Assembly (NCBI RefSeq): GCF_008710145.1
Contig: NZ_VYKL01000018.1
Span: 186,001 to 250,000, forward strand
Direction: 5' to 3'
Length of the DNA stretch: 64,000 nt
Source: Niallia endozanthoxylica
Lineage (GTDB): Bacteria; Bacillota; Bacilli; Bacillales; Cytobacillaceae
Numbering within the stretch: the first letter of the stretch is position 1; each line of letters starts with the position of its first letter. Made by a program: the position numbers and the translations under genes. Of this stretch, positions 17,767 through 28,685 are shown piece by piece. The notes under the pieces were generated by a model. The model was not told the origin of the DNA. It did no database searches and saw only the letters and a program-made list of their open reading frames with translations.

Positions 17767-18129
17767 TTACGACCAAGCACTCATACCTCCTTTGACATTT
17801 GTTACCTTTGAAAATCCTAATTTCTTTAAAGTCTTACTAGCCTGCCCACTTCTCATTCCACTTTGACAAATCACAATGACCTCTTTTTCTTTCGACAGTT
17901 CTTTCTCTGCTTTTTGGGCTAGTTGATGAAGAGGAATATTTTTAAAACCTCTAATATGATTTCCCTGAAATTCTCCGGGTGTGCGGACATCAACGAATTG
18001 TTTGTTTTTGTCATGTAATTCGGCTTTTAATTCTGTTGTTGAAATAAGGTTAACACCCTTTGTTGGTAAGAATCTCTTAAGCATAAAGTAGAAAAAAAAG
18101 GCAATAACGAGAACATTTACATATTCCAT
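17767..18129 (-). CDS. Membrane-anchored rhodanese
   Basis: 120 residues. One N-terminal transmembrane helix (about 3-18, VLVIAFFFYFML) precedes a rhodanese domain with active loop CQSGMRSG and the NVKGGMSAW end. ATG 18129 is seven bases after GGGAGG, so the longer frame to 18150 is rejected. It lies first in the sulfur transcript, downstream of two CsoR/CstR-like operators. Probably receives sulfane sulfur at the membrane and hands it on to the soluble rhodanese or DsrE protein. Its donor is not known. Confidence 0.85.
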   Translation of the reverse strand: MEYVNVLVIAFFFYFMLKRFLPTKGVNLISTTELKAELHDKNKQFVDVRTPGEFQGNHIRGFKNIPLHQLAQKAEKELSKEKEVIVICQSGMRSGQASKTLKKLGFSKVTNVKGGMSAWS

Positions 18130-18159
18130 TTGGCAACCTCCCAAATTCAATCTTATTTT

Positions 18160-18175
18160 ATACCTATGCGGGTAT
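18160..18175. promoter_or_regulatory. CsoR/CstR-like operator, proximal to rhodanese genes
   Basis: ATACCTATGCGGGTAT, 31 bases upstream of the membrane rhodanese start; TATA-rich flanks suggest it overlaps the promoter. Confidence 0.6.
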
Positions 18176-18259
18176 ATGTTTGATTAAAAAAATAAACCTT
18201 CTTTAAATTTCTCTTCATCCTCCTTCAACGGAAGAAATATTATTTACAGGCTTAATTAT

Positions 18260-18275
18260 ATACCCCAATAGGTAT
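18260..18275. promoter_or_regulatory. CsoR/CstR-like operator, distal to rhodanese genes
   Basis: ATACCCCAATAGGTAT, exactly 100 bases from the proximal site and nearly identical to the one before the DsrE-like gene. Confidence 0.6.
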
Positions 18276-18381
18276 ATCGTCAATAAGATAAATGAAAATA
18301 TTAAATGCACCTTAAATATACTGTACTGTGTATCTTTAAATAAAAGGCTATGTTAACGAATCATGTTAATAAACCAAGCTA

Positions 18382-18432
18382 AATTAAGAAAGGAAGCAGA
18401 GCGGCTAGGTTCTCTTGCATCCTTTCTTAATT
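18382..18432. terminator. Inverted repeat between rhodanese promoter and rph
   Basis: 13-bp perfect arms (18382-18394 with 18420-18432) around a 25-base loop. It may end rph transcription. The 160 bases between it and the rph stop hold only a 28-codon open stretch on the minus strand, with no recognisable gene. Confidence 0.5.
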
Positions 18433-18598
18433 AAATAGTGTGCCATATACAAAATAATAAAATTCCAATGAACGAAAGAAAGATTCCCGAAAAACTATTT
18501 TCCGCTTAATCGCTTCGGTAAGCTTTGAATCAATTGAACCATGTTTTTGAATTTTGCTTCATTCGATAAAGCACGAAAAATCTAGACCTATTCAGACA

Positions 18599-21211
<2,613 letters not shown>

Positions 21212-21336
21212 CTAACCATTCATGTTCTACTGATTTTAGCAGGAGTCCATGTGAATAAAAAGTCTATAATCACCATTTTCTCCATGCTATAATTAAACTA
21301 GGAAGAGTTCCATACCTTCACATAAAGTGAAACATC

Positions 21337-21374
21337 AGAAAATGACCCTAGATAAATCAGCAGGGTCCTTTTCT
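21337..21374 (-). terminator. Terminator between ABC-F remnant and rph
   Basis: 13-bp arms with one mismatch (21337-21349 with 21362-21374); on the minus strand the stem is followed by a TTTTCT stretch. It probably ended the ABC-F gene. A role as rph attenuator is conceivable. Confidence 0.6.
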
Positions 21375-21387
21375 AAATTAATTCTAT

Positions 21388-21607
21388 TTAATCTCTTCTG
21401 AGTTTTAGTTTCTGTTGTTCTATAACGTATTCACAATCAGCAACACGGTCTATAAAGGTCCGATCATGTGATATAAGAATAACCGTTCCTTCATATATAT
21501 TCAGTTACCTTCCCATCCTTCACTTTCCAAATTTTCGTCACAATCTGAATTAATACATATCGGTCATGGCTTACCATGATTAAGGCACCATAATGAAGAG
21601 CCAACTT
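21388..21607 (-). pseudogene. Remnant of an ABC-F ribosome-protection ATPase
   Basis: Minus-strand reading gives two ABC-F pieces. One is [20 protein letters not shown] followed by [10 protein letters not shown] and a stop, which matches the end of the first ATPase domain. The other, starting near 21510, is [20 protein letters not shown] followed by a YVIEQQKLKL tail, matching the C-terminus of VmlR/Vga-type proteins. Both H-loops (SHDR) survive, but everything between them and the N-terminus is gone. So this is a large internal deletion plus decay. Intact members protect ribosomes from lincosamides and related drugs. Boundaries are approximate. Confidence 0.75.
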
Positions 21608-21747
21608 ATCACATATACATTTCGATCAAAAGTAGCTTTATTCACGTGTCTCAACTATGTTAGAAAAGGTACCGATTATTTCCGTATAAAAAATATCGAG
21701 TGAAAGATTATTTTTGATGATACTATGCAGATGTGAGGAGGGAATAA

Positions 21748-22626
21748 ATGTTACAAGAATTGAATCATTTAATGGATTACATTGAAACACATTTAACGGA
21801 AGAAATCACTGGAAAAGATATATCAAGAATTGTAGGACTATCTGATTATCACTTTAAAAGAATGTTTTCGTATATGGCTGGAATGTCATTGAATGAGTAT
21901 ATCAAAAATAGGAGATTATCCTTAGCAAATGTTGAATTAATAAACGGAGCAAAAGTGACAGAAATTGCCTATAAATATGGCTATCAATCGGTAGAAGGAT
22001 TTTCAAGAGCCTTTCGCGATTGGAGCGGCTTTTTACCTTCAGAAGTAACGAAAAACAAAATTCAAAAATCATTTCCCAAATTTACATTTTTTATAGATAT
22101 AAGAGGAGGAAAATCTATGGAATTCAAAATAGAAAAAAAAGATAAGTTCAATATAGTTGGTGTATCTAAAAGAGTGCCCATTCAATTTGAAGGTGAAAAC
22201 AATGCTATCGTAGAACTAGCCCAGACAATTACCGAACAACAAAGAAATGAAATGCATCAATTAGCTGATTTATATCCTCACCAAGTCCTGAATGTATCTT
22301 ATGATTTTGATGATGGTTACTTGGAAGAAAAAGGATATTTAACACATATGATTGGTTTTACAACAACAAAAGAAAATCCATTCGACGATTTAGAGCAAAT
22401 TTCAATCGATGAAAGTTTATGGGCCGTTTTCCCTAATCAAGGACCATTTCCTGCTACGCTTCAAGAAACTCACGCAAAAATTTATTCTGAATGGCTGCCT
22501 TCTTCAGAATATGAAGCAGCAGATTTACCTGGAATTTCTTTTACAAAGTACAATGGTCCGTCAGAAAATGTATATAGTGAAATTTGGATGCCCGTAAAGA
22601 AAAAAATGAACGAAAACCTTGGCTAA
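21748..22626 (+). CDS. AraC-family regulator with GyrI-like effector domain
   Basis: 292 residues. Residues 1-105 form an AraC DNA-binding domain at the N-terminus (HLTEEITGKDISRIVGLSDYHFKRMF and VTEIAYKYGYQSVEGFSRAF). Residues about 125-290 are a GyrI/Rob-like small-molecule-binding domain (FNIVGVSKRVPIQFE near 135, DLPGISFTKYNGP near its end). Such one-component regulators control drug or stress genes after binding ligands. GAGGAGGG precedes ATG 21748. No obvious target is adjacent in the same direction. The divergent rph region upstream is a possible but unproven target. Confidence 0.85.
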   Translation: MLQELNHLMDYIETHLTEEITGKDISRIVGLSDYHFKRMFSYMAGMSLNEYIKNRRLSLANVELINGAKVTEIAYKYGYQSVEGFSRAFRDWSGFLPSEVTKNKIQKSFPKFTFFIDIRGGKSMEFKIEKKDKFNIVGVSKRVPIQFEGENNAIVELAQTITEQQRNEMHQLADLYPHQVLNVSYDFDDGYLEEKGYLTHMIGFTTTKENPFDDLEQISIDESLWAVFPNQGPFPATLQETHAKIYSEWLPSSEYEAADLPGISFTKYNGPSENVYSEIWMPVKKKMNENLG

Positions 22627-22741
22627 TAATTTTTTTCACTTTAACTGCATGTACAATATAAACTCTATGTGTAGAAATAATGGAAAAGATATATGAAGAT
22701 CCATCTAAACGAATAGATGCTTGTTTAATATGTAAAATAAT

Positions 22742-22796
22742 AACAAGCCGAAAATAAACAAGTTATAGTTATTTCCTTGATTATTTTCGGCTTGTT
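22742..22796. terminator. Bidirectional terminator
   Basis: 16-bp perfect arms (22742-22757 with 22781-22796) and a 23-base loop, between convergent regulator and ykqA genes. The rest of 22627-22907 holds nothing else recognised. Confidence 0.75.
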
Positions 22797-22907
22797 CCTA
22801 TTAAAAAATATACTGCCATAAACAGCATGTTTAATTATCTACAGGTACTATAGTTGAAAAGAAAAAACTCCTCTTTTCCTCCACCATACCAACAATCACC
22901 TAAGCTG

Positions 22908-23780
22908 TCATTGTAGATTCATTCCAAATTTATGATGCATATCATCTACGAGCATTTGATAGTAGTTATCACTGACGAAGCCTTTTGCCCCTCGTAGAAT
23001 TTCTGTTACATAGTGTAGAGGCGGGGCAACTTCCTCCTCTTTATCAACGACTAAAAACGTTAAAACATTCTTATATATTATTCCATCAATTATTACAGTG
23101 ATAAAAGCCGGACGATAAATCTGAGCTGCCACTCCCTCTCTTCGATATAAGTAATCTAAAGTTTCATGAGAAATATGATACACTTTCCCTTCTGCATGCT
23201 CAGCTGATTCGATAAGGTCCGCTCGTCCGCCATCACGAGCTTTTCGGGTATAGGCGACGGAATAATTCTTCACAATCCCACAACCTAGCACTCTTTCAAA
23301 CTGGTGTTTCACGTTATCTCTCTTAAACCGCTCATCATCCATACATGACCCATAGGCAAAATATAGAAGCTCGTCCTGCTGTAAATAACGATGGCACTTC
23401 CAATCACCGAACCTTATTTCATCTAATTCATAAATGGTTTCAGAGGTATAGACATATACATATGCTTCGATTGTGCCAAAATCCGTATGTACCACTTGTG
23501 TGATTCGATCATATAGATTGTCCATACCTTCTCCTTCATATCCTTCCAGCACATCAAGCTGCTTAAGCTGTTTGGCAGTTACTTCGTACACTTCACCATA
23601 CACTCTTTTACTTGTACTTGCGGCCATTCCTGGGTATCCATTGCCTGTGTCATACAGAATTCCATTTGTCCAGCATTGACTGCTCACACACTTAGCCTTT
23701 TCTATTAAATAATGATTTGACTCATGTTTCCGTAATGTGCCGTACACAAACACGCGGTATACACTTTCCATTTCTATCAT
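22908..23780 (-). CDS. ykqA: Tandem gamma-glutamylcyclotransferase-fold protein (YkqA-like)
   Basis: 290 residues made of two GGCT/AIG2-like folds. The first begins YRVFVYGTLRKHESN (residue 6 on) with LDVLEGYEG carrying the likely catalytic Glu; the second begins LLYFAYGSCMDDERF near residue 140. This double arrangement matches B. subtilis YkqA (about 277 residues). GGCT enzymes release 5-oxoproline from gamma-glutamyl compounds; the true substrate of this protein is unknown. ATG 23780 and ATG 23771 are both possible, the spacing to AAAGG being three and twelve bases. Confidence 0.75.
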   Translation of the reverse strand: MIEMESVYRVFVYGTLRKHESNHYLIEKAKCVSSQCWTNGILYDTGNGYPGMAASTSKRVYGEVYEVTAKQLKQLDVLEGYEGEGMDNLYDRITQVVHTDFGTIEAYVYVYTSETIYELDEIRFGDWKCHRYLQQDELLYFAYGSCMDDERFKRDNVKHQFERVLGCGIVKNYSVAYTRKARDGGRADLIESAEHAEGKVYHISHETLDYLYRREGVAAQIYRPAFITVIIDGIIYKNVLTFLVVDKEEEVAPPLHYVTEILRGAKGFVSDNYYQMLVDDMHHKFGMNLQ

Positions 23781-23960
23781 TCACCTTTCCATTCGATTTA
23801 CTTGAGTATACAAAATTTACTATGACACAATTGTCACAATCTGGCGTTTATTCATTGTTTTGTCAAAATTTAATAGACAATCTGTTAATCATGTTGTTTT
23901 TTCGCATGAATACAGTTCAATTGTGAAGGATTACATTTAAATAAACATGAGTTTAATGGA

Positions 23961-24011
23961 AAGAAAGCCAAGACTACTCATGATTGAACCGTGAGTAGTC
24001 TTGGCTTTCTT
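23961..24011. terminator. Strong bidirectional terminator
   Basis: Perfect 20-bp stem (23961-23980 with 23992-24011) and 11-base loop. It ends the cupin operon on the minus strand and faces ykqA's upstream region. Confidence 0.85.
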
Positions 24012-24066
24012 ATAATGTGAATAGGCATATTTTAATCTGATATTATCCCAAAATAGCCCAATTACC

Positions 24067-24636
24067 TTAACGGTGGCCTTCTTCCGCCTTCATTGCATCC
24101 GCTTTTGTTTCATGAACAGTGCCAAATGGATGTTCTGGAGGAGCATAAATCGTATATAACTTTAATGGAGCACTTCCAGTATTAATCAAATTATGCCATT
24201 TTCCAGCGGGAACCATTATGGCATAATTATCAGAAACTCTTTTTTCATAATTCAGATTATTTTTTGTGTCACCCATTTGAACAAGTCCCTGACCTCTTTC
24301 AATACGTAGAAATTGATCAACATGTGGATGAACTTCTAAACCAATATCTTCCCCAACGCCAATACTCATCAATGTAACTTGTAAGTGATTTCCAGTCCAT
24401 ATAGCATTGCGAAAGGTACGGTTTCGCTTGGCAGCCTCTTCTATATTTATTACATATGGCTGTTTTCCTTGATCTTTAAACACCCTATCTTCTTCTCCAG
24501 CTTCCATTTGTATGAAGGGATACTGGTTTCGATTTTCTATTGCTTGCGGATATCCCCAATATACAGGATGCTGTCGAATATAAGGCATTGGTGCATTCAC
24601 ATAGTAATTGGGATACATGTATGGATAGCACATCAT
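24067..24636 (-). CDS. Cupin protein with Tyr/Pro-rich N-terminus
   Basis: About 190 residues. The first 40 residues are rich in Tyr, Pro and Asn (MYPNYYVNAPMPYIRQ), like spore-coat proteins. The rest is one cupin barrel: motif 1 is GLEVHPHVDQFLRIERGQG, with Gln where many cupins have the metal-binding Glu, and motif 2 is VPAGKWHNLINTG. Three histidines remain to bind metal. AGGAG precedes ATG 24636 (ATG 24633 also possible); the longer frame to 24756 lacks a site. It follows a Tyr/Pro-rich gene by 65 bases, so the two probably form a spore-surface operon. Function inferred only. Confidence 0.7.
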   Translation of the reverse strand: MMCYPYMYPNYYVNAPMPYIRQHPVYWGYPQAIENRNQYPFIQMEAGEEDRVFKDQGKQPYVINIEEAAKRNRTFRNAIWTGNHLQVTLMSIGVGEDIGLEVHPHVDQFLRIERGQGLVQMGDTKNNLNYEKRVSDNYAIMVPAGKWHNLINTGSAPLKLYTIYAPPEHPFGTVHETKADAMKAEEGHR

Positions 24637-24701
24637 TCTCACTCCTAATATATTACAAGTATAAAACAGATGATTCGTCCCAACACCTCCTTGTATTGCT
24701 A

Positions 24702-25151
24702 TTACACACAAGTAAACGATTGAATTTGTCTCAGACTGATTCCAAAGAACATCCAATTAAAACCAGTCCAACGCCATCCAGAGACAGATGTTCGACCAAC
24801 AAATGTGGGATAAAACCAAAATTGCTGTCGATTATTTAGCCATACATACGTATATCTGAATAAACAGCCTCTAATGCTTCCTGGATCCACTGCAAAAGCT
24901 CCAACTTGTGTTTGAGCTGGAACGAAGGATGGAGGCGGTGCGCTAGGTGGTGCGGATTGAGGGCCTTGACCAGGGCCTTGAAATCCAGGAGGTCCTGGCG
25001 GCGGTCCGACGCGTCCTCCTGGTGAAGGAAACAAAGGACCAAATAGTCTCTCATCATAATAAAAATCTTCAGTTGAAAACGGTGTTGATTGGTCATAATC
25101 TAATTGATTATATGGATCATAATAAAATGATTGATCATTTGGATACATCAT
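24702..25151 (-). CDS. Tyr-rich protein with Pro/Gly linker, probable spore-surface protein
   Basis: 149 residues in three parts: a Tyr/Asp-rich N-terminus (SFYYDPYNQLDYDQS), a Pro/Gly/Gln linker (about 42-78, GPPPGPPGFQGPGQGPQ) and an aromatic C-terminal domain with two Cys (GCLFRYTYVWLNNRQQFWFYP and WRWTGFNWMFFG). I do not recognise the family by name. The composition resembles spore-coat proteins. ATG 25151 lies eight bases after AAAGG; GTG 25157 gives two extra residues. It is upstream of the cupin gene and reads in the same direction. The intergenic 25152-25318 carries only its promoter region. Confidence 0.6.
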   Translation of the reverse strand: MMYPNDQSFYYDPYNQLDYDQSTPFSTEDFYYDERLFGPLFPSPGGRVGPPPGPPGFQGPGQGPQSAPPSAPPPSFVPAQTQVGAFAVDPGSIRGCLFRYTYVWLNNRQQFWFYPTFVGRTSVSGWRWTGFNWMFFGISLRQIQSFTCV

Positions 25152-25318
25152 GGGCACATCCTTTCATATGTCAATATCATCCTATTCAGATGCTATTAGC
25201 CTATCAACTTGTACTCACATAAATGATGTGCCTAATTAGATTCTTTATCTCCATTTATCAAAATAGAACTCCCATCTAGAGTATTATCTATGACCATTTC
25301 CCCTTTAAGTGAAGTCTT

Positions 25319-26785
25319 TCATAATAATGAATCCCTGCTTAAGCTTATTCGATAATAAACTCTTAAAAATGTAAGAACCAATCCAAAGATAAATACGATT
25401 GCTAAAAAGATCATTGCCGCTGGATAAAGGCCAAACGCATCCATCATCGTTGAACTATTATCCTTTAGAGTAGGAACAATGAATAATAACCAGCCGATTC
25501 CCATAACAGGTATTAATTGCGGGATTAAACGCAGAGAGAATCTCCAAACGGGATGTTGTTTACGTTTATCCGACCACGTTTTACTCCTTCGTATGCCTCT
25601 GATTCCTAAAATAAAGTAAACCAATGTGAGAGCACCAAGTGATAAATCAATGATTTTAGGTGTTGATGCTTTCCATTCAGGATCATGTCCCTCAGTCAAT
25701 TGTATGATTCCTGAACTCATTTCGTATGGATGTTCGAGTGTAGCAGTGAAGCTATTTAGTAATACAGCAACAGCATAGCCGCTCGTTGGAACAATGTCTT
25801 GTTGGGATTGGAAAGTGGATATTGACCCGCTATGTGAAATACGTGGAGGTTGGATATTCGGAGAGCTAAACGACCATCCAAGTCCATATTTATCACTTCC
25901 AGGTTGTGGTGAATATGATTCTGTAAGCAGCTCCTGAGACAATAATGATTTTCCTTTGTCATTTTTCCCCTCGTTCGTATGTAAAGACAGCCATTTTCCC
26001 ATATCACTAGCTGTAGTAAAGATACTACCTGAACCACTGAACATTTTTTCAAGCTCTGTCCAAGGCACTGCTGTACCATATAATGTGACATATCCGCGAG
26101 AGATTCCTTTCTCTTTTTCAATCTCCCCCGAGTTAACCAAAGAGATGGAGTCGGTCATTCCGAGCGGTAAAAATACCTTTTGTGTTAGATAGTCATTAAA
26201 CGACATCCCGCTCATTTGCTCGACCAAATAGGCAAGAGTCCAGTAGTTTGCATTACTATACAAATATTTTTCTCCAGGTTCAGATTGCAGTTCCCAATCC
26301 TGAAGACGTTCTACACCTTTTTTTAACGTATTCGCTGGGGCCACAATCGTAGGATTCGGCAGTCCGGACGTGTGGCTTAACAGTTGGCGCACTGTCACCT
26401 GTTTCCACCTTTCATCATCAAGTGTTAGTTCCGAAAGATAATAAATAACGGGGTCATCTAGTTGAACTTTTCCCTCATCCACCAATTGTAAAACAGCAAA
26501 TGCAGTAAATGGCTTTGAACCAGAAGCAATACCAATTTTAGACTTTGCCGTAAGTGGTTTTCCGTCAGAATCATGACCAAATCCTTTTTCATAGAGTACG
26601 TTCCCGTCCTTAACAATGACAATTGCTGCACCAGGCAATCCGTTTTTTTCGAGATAATTCATTACATACTCATCAACATCTTCTGTATCGAATGCTTCAG
26701 CAGAATGGGCTGATAATGGGACAGAGCATAATGTTAGGAGAAGATTAATCATTAGTAGAAAAATAAAACTCTTTTTTACACGCAT
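25319..26785 (-). CDS. Membrane-bound serine hydrolase, beta-lactamase/PBP4* family
   Basis: 488 residues. A signal peptide (1-29) is followed by a class C beta-lactamase fold with the SxxK motif in ASGSKPFTA near residue 80, the YSN triad (YLYSNANYWTLAY) near 170 and an HSGSIST loop near 320. Four hydrophobic segments at about 375-475 anchor it in the membrane. Relatives act as esterases, D-amino-acid peptidases or penicillin-recognising proteins; the substrate is not predictable. AAAGGAG precedes ATG 26785. Single gene with a terminator region upstream. Confidence 0.8.
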   Translation of the reverse strand: MRVKKSFIFLLMINLLLTLCSVPLSAHSAEAFDTEDVDEYVMNYLEKNGLPGAAIVIVKDGNVLYEKGFGHDSDGKPLTAKSKIGIASGSKPFTAFAVLQLVDEGKVQLDDPVIYYLSELTLDDERWKQVTVRQLLSHTSGLPNPTIVAPANTLKKGVERLQDWELQSEPGEKYLYSNANYWTLAYLVEQMSGMSFNDYLTQKVFLPLGMTDSISLVNSGEIEKEKGISRGYVTLYGTAVPWTELEKMFSGSGSIFTTASDMGKWLSLHTNEGKNDKGKSLLSQELLTESYSPQPGSDKYGLGWSFSSPNIQPPRISHSGSISTFQSQQDIVPTSGYAVAVLLNSFTATLEHPYEMSSGIIQLTEGHDPEWKASTPKIIDLSLGALTLVYFILGIRGIRRSKTWSDKRKQHPVWRFSLRLIPQLIPVMGIGWLLFIVPTLKDNSSTMMDAFGLYPAAMIFLAIVFIFGLVLTFLRVYYRISLSRDSLL

Positions 26786-26934
26786 AACTTTTACTCCTTT
26801 CTTAATTAATACTCTCTCAAAGATTTTGGCTTATTACTCGTTCCTTATTTAATAAAAAAACCACACTTCCCTCTGAAGTATGGCATCTGGGTTAGATTGA
26901 GAGTTTTTTAAAAGTGAATTTTCAATCCTCTGCA

Positions 26935-26972
26935 AGAATAACCAAGTCCTGTATTTAGGACTTGGTTATTCT
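26935..26972. terminator. Bidirectional terminator
   Basis: Perfect 16-bp stem (26935-26950 with 26957-26972) and a six-base loop. It lies 3' of the VOC gene on the minus strand. Confidence 0.75.
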
Positions 26973-27051
26973 AAGTTGATTAATTATTGAAAAAAAACAT
27001 CTCCTCGAGCTTAAAAATATGAATGAACTAAGTGGTTTAGAAAATTTACGC

Positions 27052-27450
27052 TTATTCCGTGATAGAGTTATTCTGAGCAATCTGAATAAGGTTCCCGCAT
27101 GTATCATCGAAAACAGCTAGTGTAACCGGCCCCATTTCTGTCGGCTTCATTGTAAACCTCACGCCAAGATTCAGTAAACGTTCATATTCTTTTAGAACAT
27201 CCTCAACCCCAAACATGGTTACTGGGATACCGTCGGCAAATAGTTTCTTTTGATACTCCTTAGCGGCTGGATGATTATTGGGTTCGAGCAAAAGCTCAGT
27301 CCCTTTCTGATCCTCAGGAGAGACAAGCGTTATCCACCTAAATTCTCCTGCGGGAACGTCATGCTTTTTTATAAAGCCTAGCGTTTCCGAATAAAACTTC
27401 AATGCCTTGTCTTGATCTTCTACAAATATACTGGTAACGATGATTTTCAT
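27052..27450 (-). CDS. VOC-superfamily (glyoxalase/dioxygenase-like) protein
   Basis: 132 residues of one VOC domain: VTSIFVEDQDKALKFYSETLGF at the start, GTELLLEP in the centre and VTLAVFDDTCGNLIQIAQ at the end. Metal-ligand positions appear as His or Glu in part only, so catalysis is uncertain. AGGA precedes the ATG. It follows an ArsR-type repressor gene by 110 bases in the same direction. This pairing is common in Bacillaceae, and the VOC gene is likely the repressor's target. Confidence 0.85.
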   Translation of the reverse strand: MKIIVTSIFVEDQDKALKFYSETLGFIKKHDVPAGEFRWITLVSPEDQKGTELLLEPNNHPAAKEYQKKLFADGIPVTMFGVEDVLKEYERLLNLGVRFTMKPTEMGPVTLAVFDDTCGNLIQIAQNNSITE

Positions 27451-27560
27451 CCTGTGATTCCTCCATTATTCTTTATTTTGTATGATGCTGTGCCAATCAT
27501 CCTGTTGTATGCAAGACAACCTGCTTTTTCGTTAGATTGTCCTGTTACAATTTTAACGTA

Positions 27561-27839
27561 TTACTCTACCCATCCTTTCAGCAAGTCTTTAAGTGGTTCA
27601 TTGTTAAACATAAGTACTCGGTATTTTCCCTTTCGTTTTGATAGTACAAGCCCGGCATCTTCTAATATAGTAAGATGCTTAGCAATCGCCTGTCTCGAAA
27701 TGGAAAGTTCGTGCTTCATAATGAGACGTGCCGTAAGTTCAAACAACGTCATCTCGCTGCGTTCGGATAATTCATCTAATATAAGCCTTCGTGTCGAGTC
27801 GCTAAGTGCCTTGAATATTGCGTCTTTATCCCAATTCAT
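27561..27839 (-). CDS. ArsR-family winged-helix repressor
   Basis: 92 residues with the classical ArsR fold: DAIFKALSDSTRRLILDEL, then the recognition helix in SISRQAIAKHLTILEDAGLV and the wing SKRKGKYRVLMF. It has no obvious metal-binding cysteines, so the ligand is probably not a metal. ATG 27839 has no ribosome binding site: the -10 box ends only nine bases before it, so the mRNA is nearly leaderless. Two copies of its presumed operator overlap the promoter, implying tight self-control. Confidence 0.85.
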   Translation of the reverse strand: MNWDKDAIFKALSDSTRRLILDELSERSEMTLFELTARLIMKHELSISRQAIAKHLTILEDAGLVLSKRKGKYRVLMFNNEPLKDLLKGWVE

Positions 27840-27847
27840 ACTATATG

Positions 27848-27899
27848 ATTATAGGCAACTAAATAGTTGCATGTCAAGAATAAGCAACTATTTAGTTGC
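27848..27899 (-). promoter_or_regulatory. Consensus promoter with duplicated operator for the ArsR gene
   Basis: On the minus strand, TTGACA (27872-27877) and TATAAT (27848-27853) are both perfect sigma-A hexamers with an 18-base spacer. Palindromes GCAACTAAATAGTTGC (27855-27870) and GCAACTATTTAGTTGC (27884-27899) lie in the spacer and just upstream of -35, 29 bases apart. Binding at either would block RNA polymerase. Confidence 0.85.
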
Positions 27900-28041
27900 C
27901 TGTTAAACATTGCTCTCCTCTCTTGAGATAATACATATGAGTAAGAAAAAAATATGCGGGTCTTTCATTATTTTCTTGCTATTCTGTTAATAAAAATAAT
28001 AAATGATGATGTTTAGACAGTTGAATTTAGGAGGTATTTAG

Positions 28042-28548
28042 ATGGAGGAAAAAATATTGAATGCCATCCAAGACATCTATCCTGATGATTATGCTTGGTG
28101 TTATGGATGCGGCCGATTAAACGAAAAAGGCTATCAGCTGCGAACAGGCTGGTCTGGTGAAAAAACGGTAACTTATTATAAACCACGACCCGAGCATAAA
28201 AGTATTCCGGGTTTTGTTTATGGCGGTTTGTTAGCATCGTTAATGGATTGTCATGGGACCGGGTCAGCAGCATTGTTTCTTCACCGTAAAAATGGAAATG
28301 AAATAGGTGATGGTGTGACACCGCCAAGATTTGTCACCGCTTCTCTAAAAGTTGATTATAAACATCCCACTCCGGATGGAGAAACACTGAAAGCCCTTGG
28401 AACAGTCGAAGAAATCCATCCCAAGAAATATAAAGTCTACACAGAAGTATTTGCCGGAGACAAACTTGTAGTTACGGGTGAAGTCGTAGCTGTGGTCATG
28501 CCAAAAACCTTTAGGACGGATGAAAAAGATATTAAATCATCCATTTAG
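28042..28548 (+). CDS. PaaI-type hotdog thioesterase
   Basis: 168 residues with the hotdog fold. The segment HKSIPGFVYGGLLASLMDCHGT is the usual helix with the active-site region (G-G-x6-D), and LKVDYKHPTPDGETLKALG is the characteristic central strand. Paralogues hydrolyse acyl-CoA thioesters; the acyl group is unknown. A CYGCGRLN motif near the N-terminus is a common feature of this subgroup. AGGAGG lies ahead of ATG 28042. The gene is single, divergent from the ArsR gene. Confidence 0.85.
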   Translation: MEEKILNAIQDIYPDDYAWCYGCGRLNEKGYQLRTGWSGEKTVTYYKPRPEHKSIPGFVYGGLLASLMDCHGTGSAALFLHRKNGNEIGDGVTPPRFVTASLKVDYKHPTPDGETLKALGTVEEIHPKKYKVYTEVFAGDKLVVTGEVVAVVMPKTFRTDEKDIKSSI

Positions 28549-28611
28549 AATGGAACAAGTACCCTATCCTACTATTTGTGATTCATTGTGGTAAACTGTA
28601 ATCCGGGAGAA

Positions 28612-28660
28612 GTTCTTGCGTTTCAACCACTATTTTCTTCAGAATAAGTAACGCAAGAAC
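28612..28660. terminator. Inverted repeat after the thioesterase gene
   Basis: 11-bp perfect arms (28612-28622 with 28650-28660), 27-base loop, no T-run; a weak terminator candidate between convergent genes. Confidence 0.45.
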
Positions 28661-28685
28661 CGCTCTTCATCATTCTGTAGTGTAA

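Noticed and set aside
18440..18598. 28-codon open stretch downstream of rph (ends KRLSGK)
   Set aside because: Too short, no start site, no recognisable family.
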